From contig SDOX01000158.1 of assembly GCA_004565275.1 (NCBI GenBank), forward strand, positions 130,976 to 194,975: a stretch of 64,000 bases of DNA. Reading direction: 5' to 3'. How positions within the stretch are numbered: the first letter of the stretch is position 1; the number at the start of each line of letters is the position of its first letter. Positions 11,338-23,260 of the stretch are shown piece after piece. Both the position numbers and the translations under genes were made by a program. The notes beneath the pieces were generated by a model that saw only the letters and a program-made list of their open reading frames with translations, was not told the DNA's origin and did no database searches. The DNA comes from Nannochloropsis salina CCMP1776 (Eukaryota > Sar > Eustigmatophyceae > Eustigmatales > Monodopsidaceae).

Positions 11338-12301
11338 TCCCCTGCATATTCGTCAAAATGTGATGAGAGACAAGTGTGGGTAAAGTTTCACTTCGCGCGT
11401 CCTCCGGGTAGGCACCAGCAAGCGCCCGGTGGCGTCGCTCTCGTCGAGGTTGCCTGATCATCGACACGACCGACCTGGATGACTCTGTGTCAAAAATCAA
11501 GGCAACCAGACACAAATGCCACCTAAGCGGTAACTACACCCATCGCTAAAATGGTACTGTGGTATAAGAAGTTTGAAGTTATTGAAGGTATACCATCGCG
11601 TATGAAAACACCATATTTTACAATGTGCAGCAGCAATAGGGCACGGCTGACCAGCACGGCAAGGACGGTGTACTTACGACAAGTGTATAATTTGTGTACA
11701 AGGCTGCTTAAATGTAGGACGTCTCGGAAGCGAAGCGAGGAAGTCCGATAACACAAATCTACCTTTGTACATGAGAACAAGATAATCACTTTACTCAATA
11801 TGTTAGGGTGCTGCAGCATTCCTAGGTTCACCATAAGATGAGTGAAGACTTTCAATTTATTGATGCATACACAGCGAAGGTACGAAATAAGCTCGAGTAC
11901 ACCAAAGTGGACTTGTGCAAAAGATCTTAGGTGTACTACCTCCTCGACGTTCTTCAGCTTCGTCCTCTCTGGACTCTGAAGCTAAAATCGACTTGCTTCA
12001 CCAAAAAAAAAAGAGGAAGGAACACCACATTCTTCCATGGAGCACATTAAGGTTCTTCCAAAAAGGAGTAAAAAGGGTTCTAGCCTGTTAGGTAATTCGT
12101 TTCTAATATTTCTAGCCTGACACACAAATCAGTTCAAAATTTCAGATTAGTCATCACGCAAAGCAAACACACTGTCACTTCCGGAGATGTAAAGCTTCGC
12201 TGCCTAATTGCCACAGCTGCCAAATCATAAGGCCATATTCCCGCGCTTTTGCACGCCCCTTCCAGCAAAACGTTCATACACGACGACGTATTTTCCCAGT
12301 A
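11338..12301. other. Intergenic, nothing recognised
   Basis: About 960 bases upstream of the DUF1415 gene. Frames are short and low in coding character. It presumably contains the promoter of the DUF1415 gene and the 3' region of the partial gene at 12302. Confidence 0.4.
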
Positions 12302-12691
12302 TTACAACAGCATCAGCGGCTTTAATGTGCTGTTCCTTTTAAGAGGCATCATTTCTAGCTCACGCGCCGTCATCACAGCCTTCGTTTCTCCCATTCCGTA
12401 TTCTTTTTCCGCTTGCAGCATTTGCCTGTGAAGTCCATTGAATAGGACCCCAATTTCATCCATCGCTGAGGCCTTCCGTACGCATGTGCGATTGTAAGGT
12501 AGCGCGAACCAAATATCAAAACCCCTCAAAAGTGAGGGTAAGTAGAGTCCTGCTCTATTAATGCTCACATAACACAAAGAGCATCGTCTAAAGCTTTCCT
12601 CGAGGCAGACTAGCCTCTCCTCCAAGAACACTCTTGCACCTTTTCTTCTGATCGCATTCCTGACCGACCTCGATTCCGCCAATAATCGTTG
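12302..12691 (-). CDS. Hypothetical protein, last two exons of an unknown gene
   Basis: Two coding-like stretches on the minus strand fit together by splicing: 12691-12569, ending TGT TAT before GTGAGC, and 12472-12302 after the acceptor GGAAG, both in phase 0 (94-97-base intron). The joined sequence is helical and charged: RRKGARVFLEERLVCLEESF, then ASAMDEIGVLFNGLHRQMLQ, and ends TARELEMMPLKRNSTLKPLM. A stop codon lies just upstream in frame and no ATG fits, so at least one further 5' exon must exist, probably within 12.7-13.3 kb. I do not recognise the family. The exon structure is inferred from splice motifs and composition only. Confidence 0.4.
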   Translation of the reverse strand, partial: QRLLAESRSVRNAIRRKGARVFLEERLVCLEESFRRCSLCYVSINRAGLYLPSLLRGFDIWFALPYNRTCVRKASAMDEIGVLFNGLHRQMLQAEKEYGMGETKAVMTARELEMMPLKRNSTLKPLMLL

Positions 12692-13548
12692 CTGCTTTTA
12701 CTTCTGCGTATGCTATAACCCTTGCAATGCTCCGACGGCATTATGCAATCACAAAACCGTTTCCGAGCACGGACTCCTCGGAGGAGGGAGACGCGACGTG
12801 TCTCAGATCCATTGAGACCTCCGTACTACACCACCGCCCCTATCGAAACGAGCGAAAGTGCCTTCACCTTCATGCATCCGTCCAACTTCAATGCAGTATT
12901 TCGTAGACAAAAAGGTTGTCGTCACTCGATGATAGTGGGGTAGGTCCTATTTAGACTTCTCATGTCAGATTGCTTCGTCCCCAGGATGAAGATGATGCGC
13001 CAATGGGTAGGTCTGACGTGCTGAGTCACGACAAAATCACTCGAGAGCGCCGCATGCTGAGAGCAGCGTTAAATCGTTGCAGCAGCGGGGTGTCTGGCAA
13101 ATCTCCTCCACCCCTTCTGCAACAGACCTCGCTGTCCTAAGCCGCTCAGCGTGCCACTCCAGTGGGCGAGGCACCCTACTAGCACGTGGCCCGGTCGCAT
13201 TTTTTTGACAACGCTTTCTCGTCAGCAGGTCATCATCCACAGCCTCTTATTGAAATAAAGTTAAGATTTCCTCCTTCTCACAATCAAACACCTCACACAA
13301 GTCTGATTTTATAGGGACGCGCGCGGGCTGAAGGGACAAGCGGGAGACCGAAGAGCCGGATCTACTGGTCTCAGGGCTCTTGGGTTGTCTACGCTGGCAA
13401 TCACGTGGGTGAAGGCTCCGTTACACCACTACGGCCCTCGCTGGTTGAAACTTTCTCATCACTCGATCCGGGTCTGCCACGTGGCATCGCACGGAGACTG
13501 AGGAATCGGTTCTCGAGCTTCACTCCCGCGAAGACCTGATCACCAGCC
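12692..13548. other. Unassigned region upstream of MATE gene
   Basis: About 860 bases holding the MATE promoter and probably missing 5' exons of the minus-strand gene at 12302. A minus frame at 13037-13240 has acceptable composition but only a GTG start and no known domain, so I do not call it. Confidence 0.35.
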
Positions 13549-15357
13549 ATGAGAGCGCACCTGCCAAAGAGGTGGTGGACACCAGAGGTGCGAGACGAAG
13601 TAAGCCATATTTGGAGCATCCTCTGGCCGATTGCCGTGACCAATGCTCTCTTAATGGCGTTGCAAATCGAGGATCAGATCATACTGGGGCGCATCGGCGT
13701 GGACGAGCTGGCGGCCTCGGCCCTGGGAACCACCCTCTTCAACCTGGCCTGGTTTTTCTTGGCGGGAGCAGCAAGCGCTGTCGATACCTTAGTGGCCCAA
13801 GCATTTGGCGCTCGTGACTATGAGGCATGTGAGTACTGGACACGGATCGGGTACTTGCTCATGACGCTCTTCTCGCTGCCCGCCATGGTCATCTTCCAGT
13901 ACGGGGAGTGGGTCGTGCGTACCGTCTTCCGCCAAGAGGAGCACCTCTCGCATTTAGCAGGACGCTACACGCAGCTCCTTCTGCCCGGTCTGTGGCCCCT
14001 CTGCATGTTCGTGTGCATGCAGAAGTCCATGCAGGCCCGGAACGTCCTGATGCCCTCCCTGTACGTGATGCTCCTCGCGAACGTCATCAACGTCGGCGGC
14101 AATTACCTTTTCGTCTACGCTCTGGGCATGGGTTTCACGGGCTCTCCCCTCGCCACCTCAACGAGCCGCATCCTGACATGCGCTCTGACCGGCGTGTACT
14201 ACTACTCCGTGATGCCCAAGACGCGGCCCCGGGCCCTGCAAGGCCGGAGCTGGTCGGCGGACCTTCAGGGGGAGGAGCCCGGCAGTATACTGACGGACCG
14301 CGATACGGACGGCCAAGTCTGGGGGGCGGAAGTCCGGGGAGTCGGCGGGCCGGCATCCGGGTCCTTGCAGCAGCCTCTCCTTTCCGAGGTGGGGTACGCG
14401 TCGTCCTCCGAACCCCCTCCCGAGCCTGCGGGAGGGGAGGCGTTCCCGGGCCGGACCCCCTTTCGAGAGGCCCTCTGTCGCTTTTTGCGCCTGGCCATCC
14501 CTGGCGGCTTCATGGTGGGTCTGGAGGCCTGGTCCTTCGACTTCACCACCTCCTTCGCAGCTCAGTTCGGGACAGAAGCCCTGGACGCCCACCAGTCGAT
14601 GATGTCCATCTCCGCCTTCACCTACCTGACCGTTCCATTGGCGATTTCTGTCGCGGCCTCCATTCGTGTGGGCAACCTGCTGGGCGCGCAGAGACCGGAG
14701 CAGGCAAAGCTAGCGGCGCGAATCTGTCTCTTCATCGGCGTGGCCACCATGCTTCTGTGCGGGCTAGTGCTGGTTTTGCTGCGGGGCTCGTTGGGGGAGA
14801 TCTTCACCCCCGACGCAAAGGTGGCCAAGATCGTCTCTAAATTATGCCCGATCATGGCGCTGTATCAAGTCTTCGATGGATTTCAGGTCAGTCAAATAGG
14901 ATCCCGGGCCCACCATATCGCCCAGGAGACAGACGTTCCTCGGATGCCCCATGCTTCGCGATACTGTCAAAAATGTTTGTGATCAGCATTTCACACTCTC
15001 GCCTTCCTTTGTTATCGCATCTAGGGTGTTTCCGCCGGTATTCTCCGCGGGATGGGGCGACAGACGCGTGTGGCCTTGCTCAATCTCGGAGGTTTTTGGG
15101 TGCTCGGATTGCCGGGCGGGGCGATCCTAGCATTCACGTTGAGAATGGGAGTGTACGGCATATGGTGGGGTTTCGTTATGGGCCTGGCGCTCATTTCAAT
15201 CCTGTACCTTTGGGCCCTCTCCCGACTCGATTTCGAGGTGGAGGCCCGGCGTGCGCTGCAAAGTGCGTGTACAGATCAGAAATTGGAGCACGCCTGGGAG
15301 CAAAGAGTAGATCACGAGAGACAGATCAAAAGAGAAGGTGGTATTGTAGCCGTGTAA
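13549..15357 (+). CDS. MATE family multidrug/toxin efflux transporter
   Basis: Two exons, 13549-14886 and 15025-15357 (intron GTCAGT...CTAG, 138 bases, phase 0), 556 residues. The spliced product is a multi-pass membrane protein with the two-bundle MATE layout: WPIAVTNALLMALQIEDQII and ALGTTLFNLAWFFLAGAASA in the first half, LRLAIPGGFMVGLEAWSFDF and SVAASIRVGNLLGAQRPEQA in the second, then GVSAGILRGMGRQTRVALLN from exon 2. MATE proteins export organic cations or metabolites in exchange for protons or sodium. A hydrophilic loop of about 85 residues (roughly 225-310, rich in Gly, Pro, Glu) separates the halves, longer than usual. The start ATG is the first in frame. Family call firm; substrate unknown. 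Confidence 0.93.
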
Positions 15358-16072
15358 AGGTAGTTCCTTTGTTATTTTAAGCGAAAAACGATGGTGACAT
15401 GATAGTATAGGTAGATAAAGAGTATGCTGTACATTCGAGTGAGCAGAAAGGAAGCGCTGAACGGACGGAGTGATCATCTTTTTTTTTTTAAACGTTAAAC
15501 CCTTGATAACATTTCATAGGTCTGTAGGCGCTAAGATAACATCTCATATATTTGTAGGCGCAAATGAATCATGTCATACTGTACTCGCTTTTCCCTTTCG
15601 ACAAGACAGAGAGGTTCCTCTCGAGCGCTTTAAAATATGACCTGGGAGGTTGGACAGCGCATTGACCGTCTTGCCGACGTTCTCGATCCCGGCCCACGAT
15701 GCATTCAATGCACCGCACTCATTTGCTTGTCCTTTCATTTTGTGAACTGGCGCAAGATGCTCGGGTTGAGTTGATGTAGCAAATGGCTGCGATGGGAGGG
15801 GTCCGAAGGGACGCGAGAAGGCTTAAAAGAGCACCTTCATGCTTATTAGGCCCGTGACTGCCCCCCCCCGACTGCTGTCGCCACATCAAAGGCTTACAAG
15901 ATAATTGCTGTCACTTGCGCGGCTATGCACAAGACACTCACTACCTTCGCTCGCTTCTCTCTGTCTCCTGGGCACAGGTCTTGGTATTGCGCCTTCGTCT
16001 GGTCTGCCTGACCGCCTTCCTTTTCTTCAATCCAGCGAGTTCGAGCCTTTTCATCTGAGGAGCCTCTCAACA
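15358..16072. other. Intergenic, with an upstream in-frame stretch of the M50 gene
   Basis: About 715 bases. It holds an imperfect 30-base tandem duplication at 15505-15564. From 15905 a frame runs open into the M50 gene without any ATG; it reads like a hydrophobic leader (SLPSLASLCLLGTGLGIAPS). It could be an unspliced part of a 5' exon or merely 5' untranslated sequence. Confidence 0.4.
15505..15564. repeat. Imperfect 30-bp tandem duplication
   Basis: Two adjacent 30-base units, both starting GATAACAT and both containing TGTAGGCGC near the end, differ at several positions. It lies between the MATE and M50 genes. Confidence 0.7.
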
Positions 16073-17465
16073 ATGAATCGAAACACCGGAACGGGTAACA
16101 ATCCTGCTGTGGTGGCGGATAACCCTTTTCCCAATCAGTGGGCCTGGCAAATTGGAGCAATCACTCTCAGGGGTCAACGCGTGCCCGTCAAGCTCCATTT
16201 TCTCCTGCCCATTTTTTGGGTGTTAAGTTTACTCTCAGGCCTTGCCTACGGAGGCACGTACATTGGCTTTCGCTTCATCGTCGACGTTCTCATCCTGTTC
16301 ATGACAGTCTTTATCCATGAGATGGGTCATAGCCTGGCTGCCATCCAGTACTCGGGGAAGTGCCACTGCATCACGCTCTGGCCTCTGGGCGGCTTTGCCG
16401 AAGTCACGCACGAGAAGGGCCCAAAGGAGGACCTTTGGGTATCTTTTGCCGGACCACTTACCCACATCCCAATGTGCGCCATCTGGTATGGTATTGTGGC
16501 TGCAGTAGTGAAAAGACCGTTCAACATCATGGGTAAGCAGAGCTTCAAATTTTGATGTGAAACATGGTCCCTCAAGGTTCACATTGAAGTGTCTGAGCCA
16601 ACTTCCTTGCATCCACACTCCAGTGTGCTGATTTTTCTCTTGGCTGAAGCAGGTATATTAAGCCTCTAACATGTGTACACGCGTCTTTACTCATCTTTCT
16701 GTGTTCCATTCCTTCCCAGCTATACCGTGTGATCTCCTACACTCGCAAGCTTGCTTCTGGACGAATGTGGCGGTATCCGCTGGCTTTCTCAACATGTGCC
16801 TCTTCCTCTTCAACTTGTTCATTCCCGCCTACCCATTGGATGCTTCCCGCATCCTCGTGGACTTCTTCGCGCTCTGCAACGTGGAGGTGAACCGCGCGGC
16901 CCTCATCACCGCCTGCATTTCCTTCCCCATTGGACTCGCGCTGCTTGGGTATGGATTCTGGGCTTTCGCCCGGGGGGCTGCCAACTACACTATGACCATA
17001 TTCCTAGCAATATTCATCCTGTACTCGACGTGGGGCGTCATCAAAGCCGCTCGCTCAGGAACTGCGGCCAGGCACCCCATGTTCATCCACTACTACCGGA
17101 CAAGCGAGCCCCCTGTCTCCGCGACCGCAGCAAGCAGCAGCAATGCCGGGACAGCCAGCTCCACAGCTGGTGGGCAGATCACGTCTCTGTGGGGCTCTGG
17201 GCTCGTGGGCACATCGGCCGCGGGGACGGGGGTGGGGGGAGAAAGCACCGGGGGGAACGTCTTGTCGAAGATGGAGGCTGGTAAGGGCCATCGGCTCGGC
17301 GGGAAGCCTGCTCCCTCCTCTACGCCTGCAGGGAACCTGGCGGTAGGCGCGCGGACCACAAGCCAGTCTGCCCTGCTAACGGGCTCCTCGTCCTCGAGTG
17401 CAGCGGCAGGACCCTCCACTTTGGGGGGGGCGAGCAAAGGAGGCTATCGCCTGGGATCCAAGTGA
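16073..17465 (+). CDS. M50 (site-2-protease-like) zinc membrane peptidase
   Basis: Two exons, 16073-16532 and 16720-17465, intron GTAAGC...CCAG of 187 bases in phase 1; 401 residues from the first real ATG. Membrane helices surround the zinc motif HEMGH (residues 82-86, in TVFIHEMGHSLAAIQYSG). The second conserved block, LFNLFIPAYPLDASRIL, supplies the Asp that completes the zinc site (classic N-PxxPLDG). TLWPLGGFAEV fits the bacterial-type M50B group. These enzymes cleave substrates within or next to the membrane. After the last helix, about 130 residues are low complexity (Ser, Gly, Ala, Thr). The exon join is supported by restored reading frame and continuous homology. The open frame runs further upstream without ATG, so a longer N-terminus through another exon is possible. 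Confidence 0.88.
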
Positions 17466-18337
17466 ACTTGAATTTTTGACACGGACGGAAAGGGCAGCAA
17501 GTACAGGTACCGACAGGCCGCAGCAAAAAAAACTTTGGACGTGTACATTACGGTCGAAGGGCGCACTAAGCCAAGTATTAGCCTAGAGATCCGGACAGCA
17601 GCAAAGTCACGGAAGAGAATGCGCAAACAGGAGGCATGAGCAGAGGGACGTCGAACATACCTATTCTTGGGTTCTTTCCTTTATGTGTTGCTCTGTCCAC
17701 CTCGTTTATACAAAACCGCAACGTTCTTCTCCTGCCCGCGCCTTTTTGCCACGATCGCGCATCGAGCCTCTCTTCCAGCAGGGATAAACACACCCCTCTC
17801 CATCTCCTCCCCAACCTCTCCCTCACCAAGCCGTTCACCCCAGTCCGAAGCCATTCACAGCAGTGTGATCCTCGCCTTGACAAGTCGCCAACTTGGCCTC
17901 CTCTACTTGTGGAGCCTTGCGCCAGAAACACATCTTCTGGGAGCAGCCTCCCCGTACAAGCCTCTCCCACACTGATTGCTCCTCCAGAACTCTTTCTCGC
18001 ACTTCTTTGCCCTGAAATCCATCCTCCATCGACACGTAAGCGCGGCGGTCGCTTCCCCGGAGCTCTCCAAGCCCCACGCAAGCGCCCTCCTTCCTCCATT
18101 CCGGGTGGACCGCATTTTTCCATCCCCGTTCTCTTCACCTAACCTCCTCCTTGTCGCTTTCGACCACGGGTGTCTAAGCCCCCCAAAGACCCCTCGTAAG
18201 ACACGCATCCTGTCTGTCCCACCCCCAAAGCTATGGTTCCCCCGGTCGGGCCACATCGCGGTCCCCCCCTTTGCTCCTCCACTCGAGACACCGGGCGCCT
18301 GCTCATCACTCGATCGTGCCACGAAGCCATTGTCAAG
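17466..18337. other. Intergenic, pyrimidine-rich, between convergent genes
   Basis: About 870 bases between the ends of the M50 peptidase and CK1. From about 17690 to 18300 the plus strand is strongly C/T-rich, which keeps long but meaningless frames open on both strands. No gene recognised. Confidence 0.5.
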
Positions 18338-19495
18338 CTAGGTAGGGTCGTCTTGTCGCGACAGAATGCCTCGCCGCCGCCCTAAGGCCCCACCGATCTC
18401 TGCCGCCTCCACGCCCCTGCTCTCCAGTCCGATCGCTCCCCCCTTCTCCCGCGCCACGTCCTCCCCCACCTTGCCTCCGGCTTCCCCCATCGCACCCGTA
18501 TCCATCGCCCGGCCGTCATGCTCCTTCCTCATCGCTCCGTCCCCCTCTGCGCCGGGTCCCTTGGCGCCGGCCTGCTCGTCTTGCTGCTGCTGTCGGCTCC
18601 GCTCTTGCTGCATGTTCAGGATGGTCCAGTCGAACATGGCGTCGTCTGCGAAGCCCTTGCGAAGGAAAAGCTCCGAGAAGAGCCGCTTGAGATAGGAGTA
18701 GTCAGGACGGTCGTCAAAACGCAGGGCGCGGCAGTATTCAAAGTATGACCGGAACTCGGAGGGGAAGCCTTTACAAAGCTGCTCGGGCGAAGTAGCCATC
18801 TTACGCTCCAGGATGCGCTCGTATTTCTGCTTCTTTGTGTGCGCTTTCAGCCCCTGCCAGGGCAAGGACCCGCGCAAAAAGTACATGACTACGTAGCCCA
18901 AGGACTCGAGGTCGTCTCGGCGGGATTGTTCGATGCCGATGTGCGTATTGATGGATGCGTACCGCGCCGTGCCCGTCAGGTTTTTGTGTTCGCGGTAGAT
19001 GATGTGCTTGTGGGTGCGGGGGTCCCGGTACCGCTTGGCCAGCCCGAAGTCGATGATGTAGACCGTGTTGTGGTGCCGACCCAGTCCGATGAGGAAATTG
19101 TCTGGCTTCACGTCTCGGTGTATGAAGCTCTTCGTATGGAGGAATTCCAGGCGGGAGAGCAGCTGCTGCGCTAGGAGAAGGACAGTTTTCAGGTTGAAAC
19201 GGCGGCCGCAGTAATTAAAGAGGTCCTCCAGTGAGGGTCCCAGCAAGTCCAAGACCATGACATTATAATCTCCCTCCACTCCGAACCAGCGGACGTTCGG
19301 TATGCCCACGCCCCCATACAGGATCCGGTAGATCTTGGACTCGTACAGAAGCTGCGGGTGCTTCGTCTTCACCGACTCCAGTTTGATGGCCACCTCTTCC
19401 CCTGTCGTCACATTCACTCCCAGATAAATGTCCCCGAATGAGCCCGATCCAATCTTTCGGCTCAGCCGGTACTTTTTGTTCACGCGCAGGTCCAT
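18338..19495 (-). CDS. Casein kinase 1
   Basis: 385 residues from the ATG at 19495, which gives the canonical CK1 start [18 protein letters not shown]. The kinase domain (about 1-285) has [11 protein letters not shown], the ATP Lys in [29 protein letters not shown], the CK1-specific [20 protein letters not shown] and [20 protein letters not shown]. The C-terminal 100 residues are Gln-rich, then Gly/Glu-rich and disordered, as in other CK1 delta/epsilon types. CK1 phosphorylates acidic or primed sites in many processes (Wnt, clock, vesicle traffic, DNA repair in other eukaryotes). The frame stays open for about 270 bases upstream of this ATG without another ATG; that part is Gly/Ser/Ala-rich and may be 5' untranslated sequence or an extension from an unseen exon. 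Confidence 0.95.
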   Translation of the reverse strand: MDLRVNKKYRLSRKIGSGSFGDIYLGVNVTTGEEVAIKLESVKTKHPQLLYESKIYRILYGGVGIPNVRWFGVEGDYNVMVLDLLGPSLEDLFNYCGRRFNLKTVLLLAQQLLSRLEFLHTKSFIHRDVKPDNFLIGLGRHHNTVYIIDFGLAKRYRDPRTHKHIIYREHKNLTGTARYASINTHIGIEQSRRDDLESLGYVVMYFLRGSLPWQGLKAHTKKQKYERILERKMATSPEQLCKGFPSEFRSYFEYCRALRFDDRPDYSYLKRLFSELFLRKGFADDAMFDWTILNMQQERSRQQQQDEQAGAKGPGAEGDGAMRKEHDGRAMDTGAMGEAGGKVGEDVAREKGGAIGLESRGVEAAEIGGALGRRRGILSRQDDPT

Positions 19496-22108
19496 GCCTG
19501 CCTTCCTGGTGCCCGGGGCCGACCCGCTGCCCGAGGATCCGCTCCCAGTGCCCGCCGCTGCCCCGCGACCGCCGGGTACTCCTACTCTCCGCGCGCCAGA
19601 GGTCGGCGCAGCGCCTGCGTACTGAGATGATGAGGCTGGAGCCAATGCCTGGGTCTGCAGCGGTCGACTGTCGCTGGCTCCCAAGAGTCCAGAGACAAGC
19701 CCGTGAGGGAGATCCAACTGCTGCGCCGCCTGCGGATACACGGGCTGGTCCTCTATGGTTGCTGGCGCGCGGGTTTACTGGGTGCACCCCCAATGATTGA
19801 GTCAAGAATTCCTCAAGGAATGCTTTTCTTGCTCACCACCAGGACGCTGGCAAGACCAGGGGCCTCCCTCTCCTCTCAGGCGCGCTCAGGTTCCTTTGGA
19901 AGGGCTGCTCTTCCCCTTCTTCGACTCCCGCGAACAAGGGACCCTGGTCATAGATATGTGGCAGTAGAAATGTCCGTCAGAATGATTACGTGGTATGAAG
20001 GCTTCCAAAAAACAAGGCGACTTTGCATTGTCAAAAACACGGCAAAGCTTGCAGCATCTTCTTCCAATCATGGTCGCGATTCCGCGCCGGAATATCAAAG
20101 TTACGCGTGCTCCGTTACCCGCATCATTTTTCATCATCGCATGAGGTACATTCTGGAAAGGGGAAGAGGGCATCCGTGAAATTGACACAAGAAACCTCAA
20201 AAGGCCAGACCGCGGAGGTGACCAAGCAAGGGCTGGACCCCCTCGTTCTTTTAAAGGTCGCATCCTGCCTGCGTCGCCTCACTCTTGCCTTTAAGGCCCA
20301 CATCCGTCACATTCGTACAAAAGAAGCGTGTCTCGGCAACGTCTCCCCGTGGTACGCGGCTGATAGGAGAGAGCTCTTCATAGGTAGAGGACAGGGCAGA
20401 ATGATGACGGGGAGCACGGAGCCCCAGGCTCGAGAACAAGAAGCGGAAGGCTTCCAGGGAAAATCTTTGCCACAACACACGCCTCAAGGACATCGATCGT
20501 CCCCCGAAACACGTCGTCGGGCACGCACACACCTTCGACTGAGATTCGTGTTTCCTCAAGCAAGGTGCCAGTCCGGACAACCACCACATGGCACGTCTCT
20601 CTGGACGGGCTGGTATCCAGCCTCTGACCACGCCTCCCTCGCCCCGACGGCTCGCGCCGACCCCCAACATCGCTAATTCCCGATTACTTGACTCACTCAA
20701 GAAGGCGCATACATACAGCAGAGTGGGACACTGGGGCAGGGCCATGTGTGATGGCGTTTAATTCGTTGGCTGTGTGTGATGGAGAGCAAATGGAGGCCGG
20801 AATGGTAAGTGCGCGGGGACTGCTAAAGGGCCGGGAGTAGTCGGTGGGGTGTACTCGGAGTGTACATTCCTCTTCTCGCATTTCATCAATATCATTTCTA
20901 TGATTTTCGACTCACTTCATGATTCCATTCCATGCAGCTGCATAAATCATTGTGGTGGACACCTGGCAAATGCGCTTGGAGTATCTGGAACAATATGTGC
21001 GTCACAAGCGGACTCGAAAACGCCACATTGGTAGCATGCACATGATGGAATCGGACGCGGCTTTAGCCTCTCAGACCTTACTTATTACGCGCACACCTGA
21101 ATCCTGGACCCGAATATCTCATCAGCTCAGCTCCAGGAGGTGCAGGGCGCAGGTGGTCGTAGCCGCAGATGCTGCGCATTGAAGGCAGGATCCTGGAGAC
21201 CAAACGGACGGGTGGCTTACGCCTAAGTCCGCATTTCGGCTTTGTGGAGCTCTGGGATCGCGTGAGGGTCACGGGCTTTGCAGGCGCGGGTCGGAGCTCG
21301 GCAGGTCAGGTAGAGAGTTGCGAAGTGGAGGTAAAAGGGGGCAGAACATCTCCTTCCCCCCGGGGCATTACTCGGCGCCTGAGGCCTCAGTCATGGACTT
21401 CAAGGTCCCACCCGCGGTGGAGGCGTGGCGGGAGGGCGAAAAATGGTGGCAATTCCGGCCCAAGATCTGCAACGTGGCGGGCGGGGCGGGCAGGGGGGCC
21501 TTGGAGGCACGCTGGGAGGCCTCGGAGGCGAAAGGATGCGAACAAAGGGGGGAAGGGAGGAGGCTCGGATGGTGGTGCCTGGTCGCTGGAGAGGAAGACC
21601 GACCTGGGGGTAGGTGACGGCGAGGGTAGAGGGAGTGGTCCGGCGTAGAGGCGTGGCCGAGAACCCAAGGAAAGCTCTGGCTTGCATGGAAGCGGAGGAG
21701 AAAATTGCACGAGTTTTTTGGAAATGGACGCGCTCGCGCACAAGAACAGGCGCTTCGCGAAGTGAGAGGGGCGGCGGATGGAAGAGGAAGGGGACGGGAC
21801 GTAACAACCTCACGGTGGCTGGATCAGGCTTTGCGCGTTAATTTCTAGCAGCGCTCGAACAAATGCGGCGAAAGAGTTCGAAGAACAATGTTTCTACAGA
21901 AGGGAGTCCGGGGCAATGAGAAAAGAAGTTGAAAAGCGGACAGACAACGTTGAACTTATCCGAGAAATAACGCCCGACACATGACGGTCTACTCCTCGTC
22001 GCTTTCTTACTTTTCATGTTCTTTTCCCTTCAATTCTTTGTCTATATCCGGCTCTCTTAGTCTTCAACCCTCCCGACACGAGGAGACCCGGGGCCTCTGC
22101 AAGCCTCC
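19496..22108. other. Unassigned 2.6-kb region
   Basis: Upstream region of CK1. A minus frame ending at 20378 (running back to about 20674) has coding-like sequence such as LLEETRISVEGVCVPDDVF but lacks an ATG and a known domain. Between about 21180 and 21840 the plus strand is purine- and G-rich and keeps several frames open; these look like composition artefacts. Nothing is called with confidence. Confidence 0.35.
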
Positions 22109-22246
22109 TCAGTGCCCATCAACATGGCCGCCTGCCCCGCCTTCCTCTCCGCGTTCCATGAGGGCACGTTGCTTCTCGATGGCTCGCACGCGAGCATACT
22201 GTGTTAAAGGAGTATCAACGGTAGAATTCAGCGTGCGCAGCGTCAT
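22109..22246 (-). CDS. Possible 45-residue small protein or terminal exon
   Basis: A minus-strand ATG at 22246 opens a 45-residue frame: MTLRTLNSTVDTPLTQYARV, then AIEKQRALMERGEEGG and a short His/Gly tail. Composition is protein-like and helical, and the sequence is not a shadow of another gene. It may be a very small protein or the last exon of a larger one. I do not recognise it. Confidence 0.25.
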   Translation of the reverse strand: MTLRTLNSTVDTPLTQYARVRAIEKQRALMERGEEGGAGGHVDGH

Positions 22247-23260
22247 TATGGCCGGCCATCCGGACGCGGAAAGCGGGATGGTCCGGGAATTAGCTCCAAA
22301 CGCAGCGCGTTTAAGACTGGCACCTTGGTTTCTGTATGCACCAGTCAAGACCAGTAACCTACCTCTTTCCGATGGTGAAGACACTCCTCGTAGTCGTCTC
22401 GAAAATCCATGCACTCCTTAAAGTGGTCGGCGGTTGCCTAATGGAGGTGACACAAGCGCCGCGATTCAGTCAGATGAACGAAGAAAATGAAGTAGACCAG
22501 ACAGCTTCTCCTGCACAACTTACCAAACACTTTTCGAAGGCGGACCAAAAAGGGTAGCACCGCCCTACGTTCCCTTTGACACCAAAGCCAGATGACTGGG
22601 ATTTCATTTGGGGGATGAAAAAGGAAAGCGAGGTTGGAAGCAGTTCGGGGCCGATTCAGTCAAAGGAGTGGATCAAGCATCATGCGTTCTTCGCTTCAAT
22701 AAGGGGTGAGGATCTACAACCAGTTGTGTGCACCAGTCACGAGCCATTTGATTGTCTTTCACGAGCCTATGCTTACCATGTTTACCGGGGACCGATGTCT
22801 CACAGGAAACAGAGGCGGCGAATAGCGAGAGACCCTCCTCGACGACTCCGCCGAGACAAAGCGAAGGACAGTGTTTCTCTGTGATCGAAAAAGGAGAAGT
22901 AGGTCGTGAATGGTTCGTTCGAATGGTCTTATCGCTTCTGCCTCCGTTGTATCTGGCTAGGAATGACATGGTGTAGTCCGGGTGCTAGAGTAGGAATGCC
23001 TACACAGATTGCGTGGAGAGAGCAGGCGGAGGAGCAGGATAAGGGAATGCGGCAGGTAAAGGCGAGGCCGAGCCATGCAGAGATGCTTGACGCGGAAGAG
23101 ATAGGGTTTAAAAAGAGTCTGAGAATGATGGCATTGATAATTTGTCCTGCACACTATTCTCGCGCCGCACAAGCGCGTCGCACGGGGCAGGCACCGGCTT
23201 CTCTCTCGCCCCACTTCCGCTCACGCTCATAGGTATCAGCGTTCTCGCTTCTCACCGCAG
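22247..23260. other. Unassigned region
   Basis: About 1 kb with only short frames. The 5' exon(s) of the plus-strand gene that follows should lie here but I cannot fix them. Confidence 0.3.

Noticed and set aside
17578-18330. Long frames on both strands between the M50 peptidase and CK1
   Set aside because: The DNA is C/T-rich on the plus strand; predicted proteins are Pro/Ser/Leu or Gly/Arg low complexity, and the site is the 3' region of two convergent genes.
21170-21840. Several overlapping plus- and minus-strand frames in G- and purine-rich DNA
   Set aside because: Composition artefact: Gly/Arg/Glu on one strand, Pro/Ser on the other, in all frames; no domain, no splice context.
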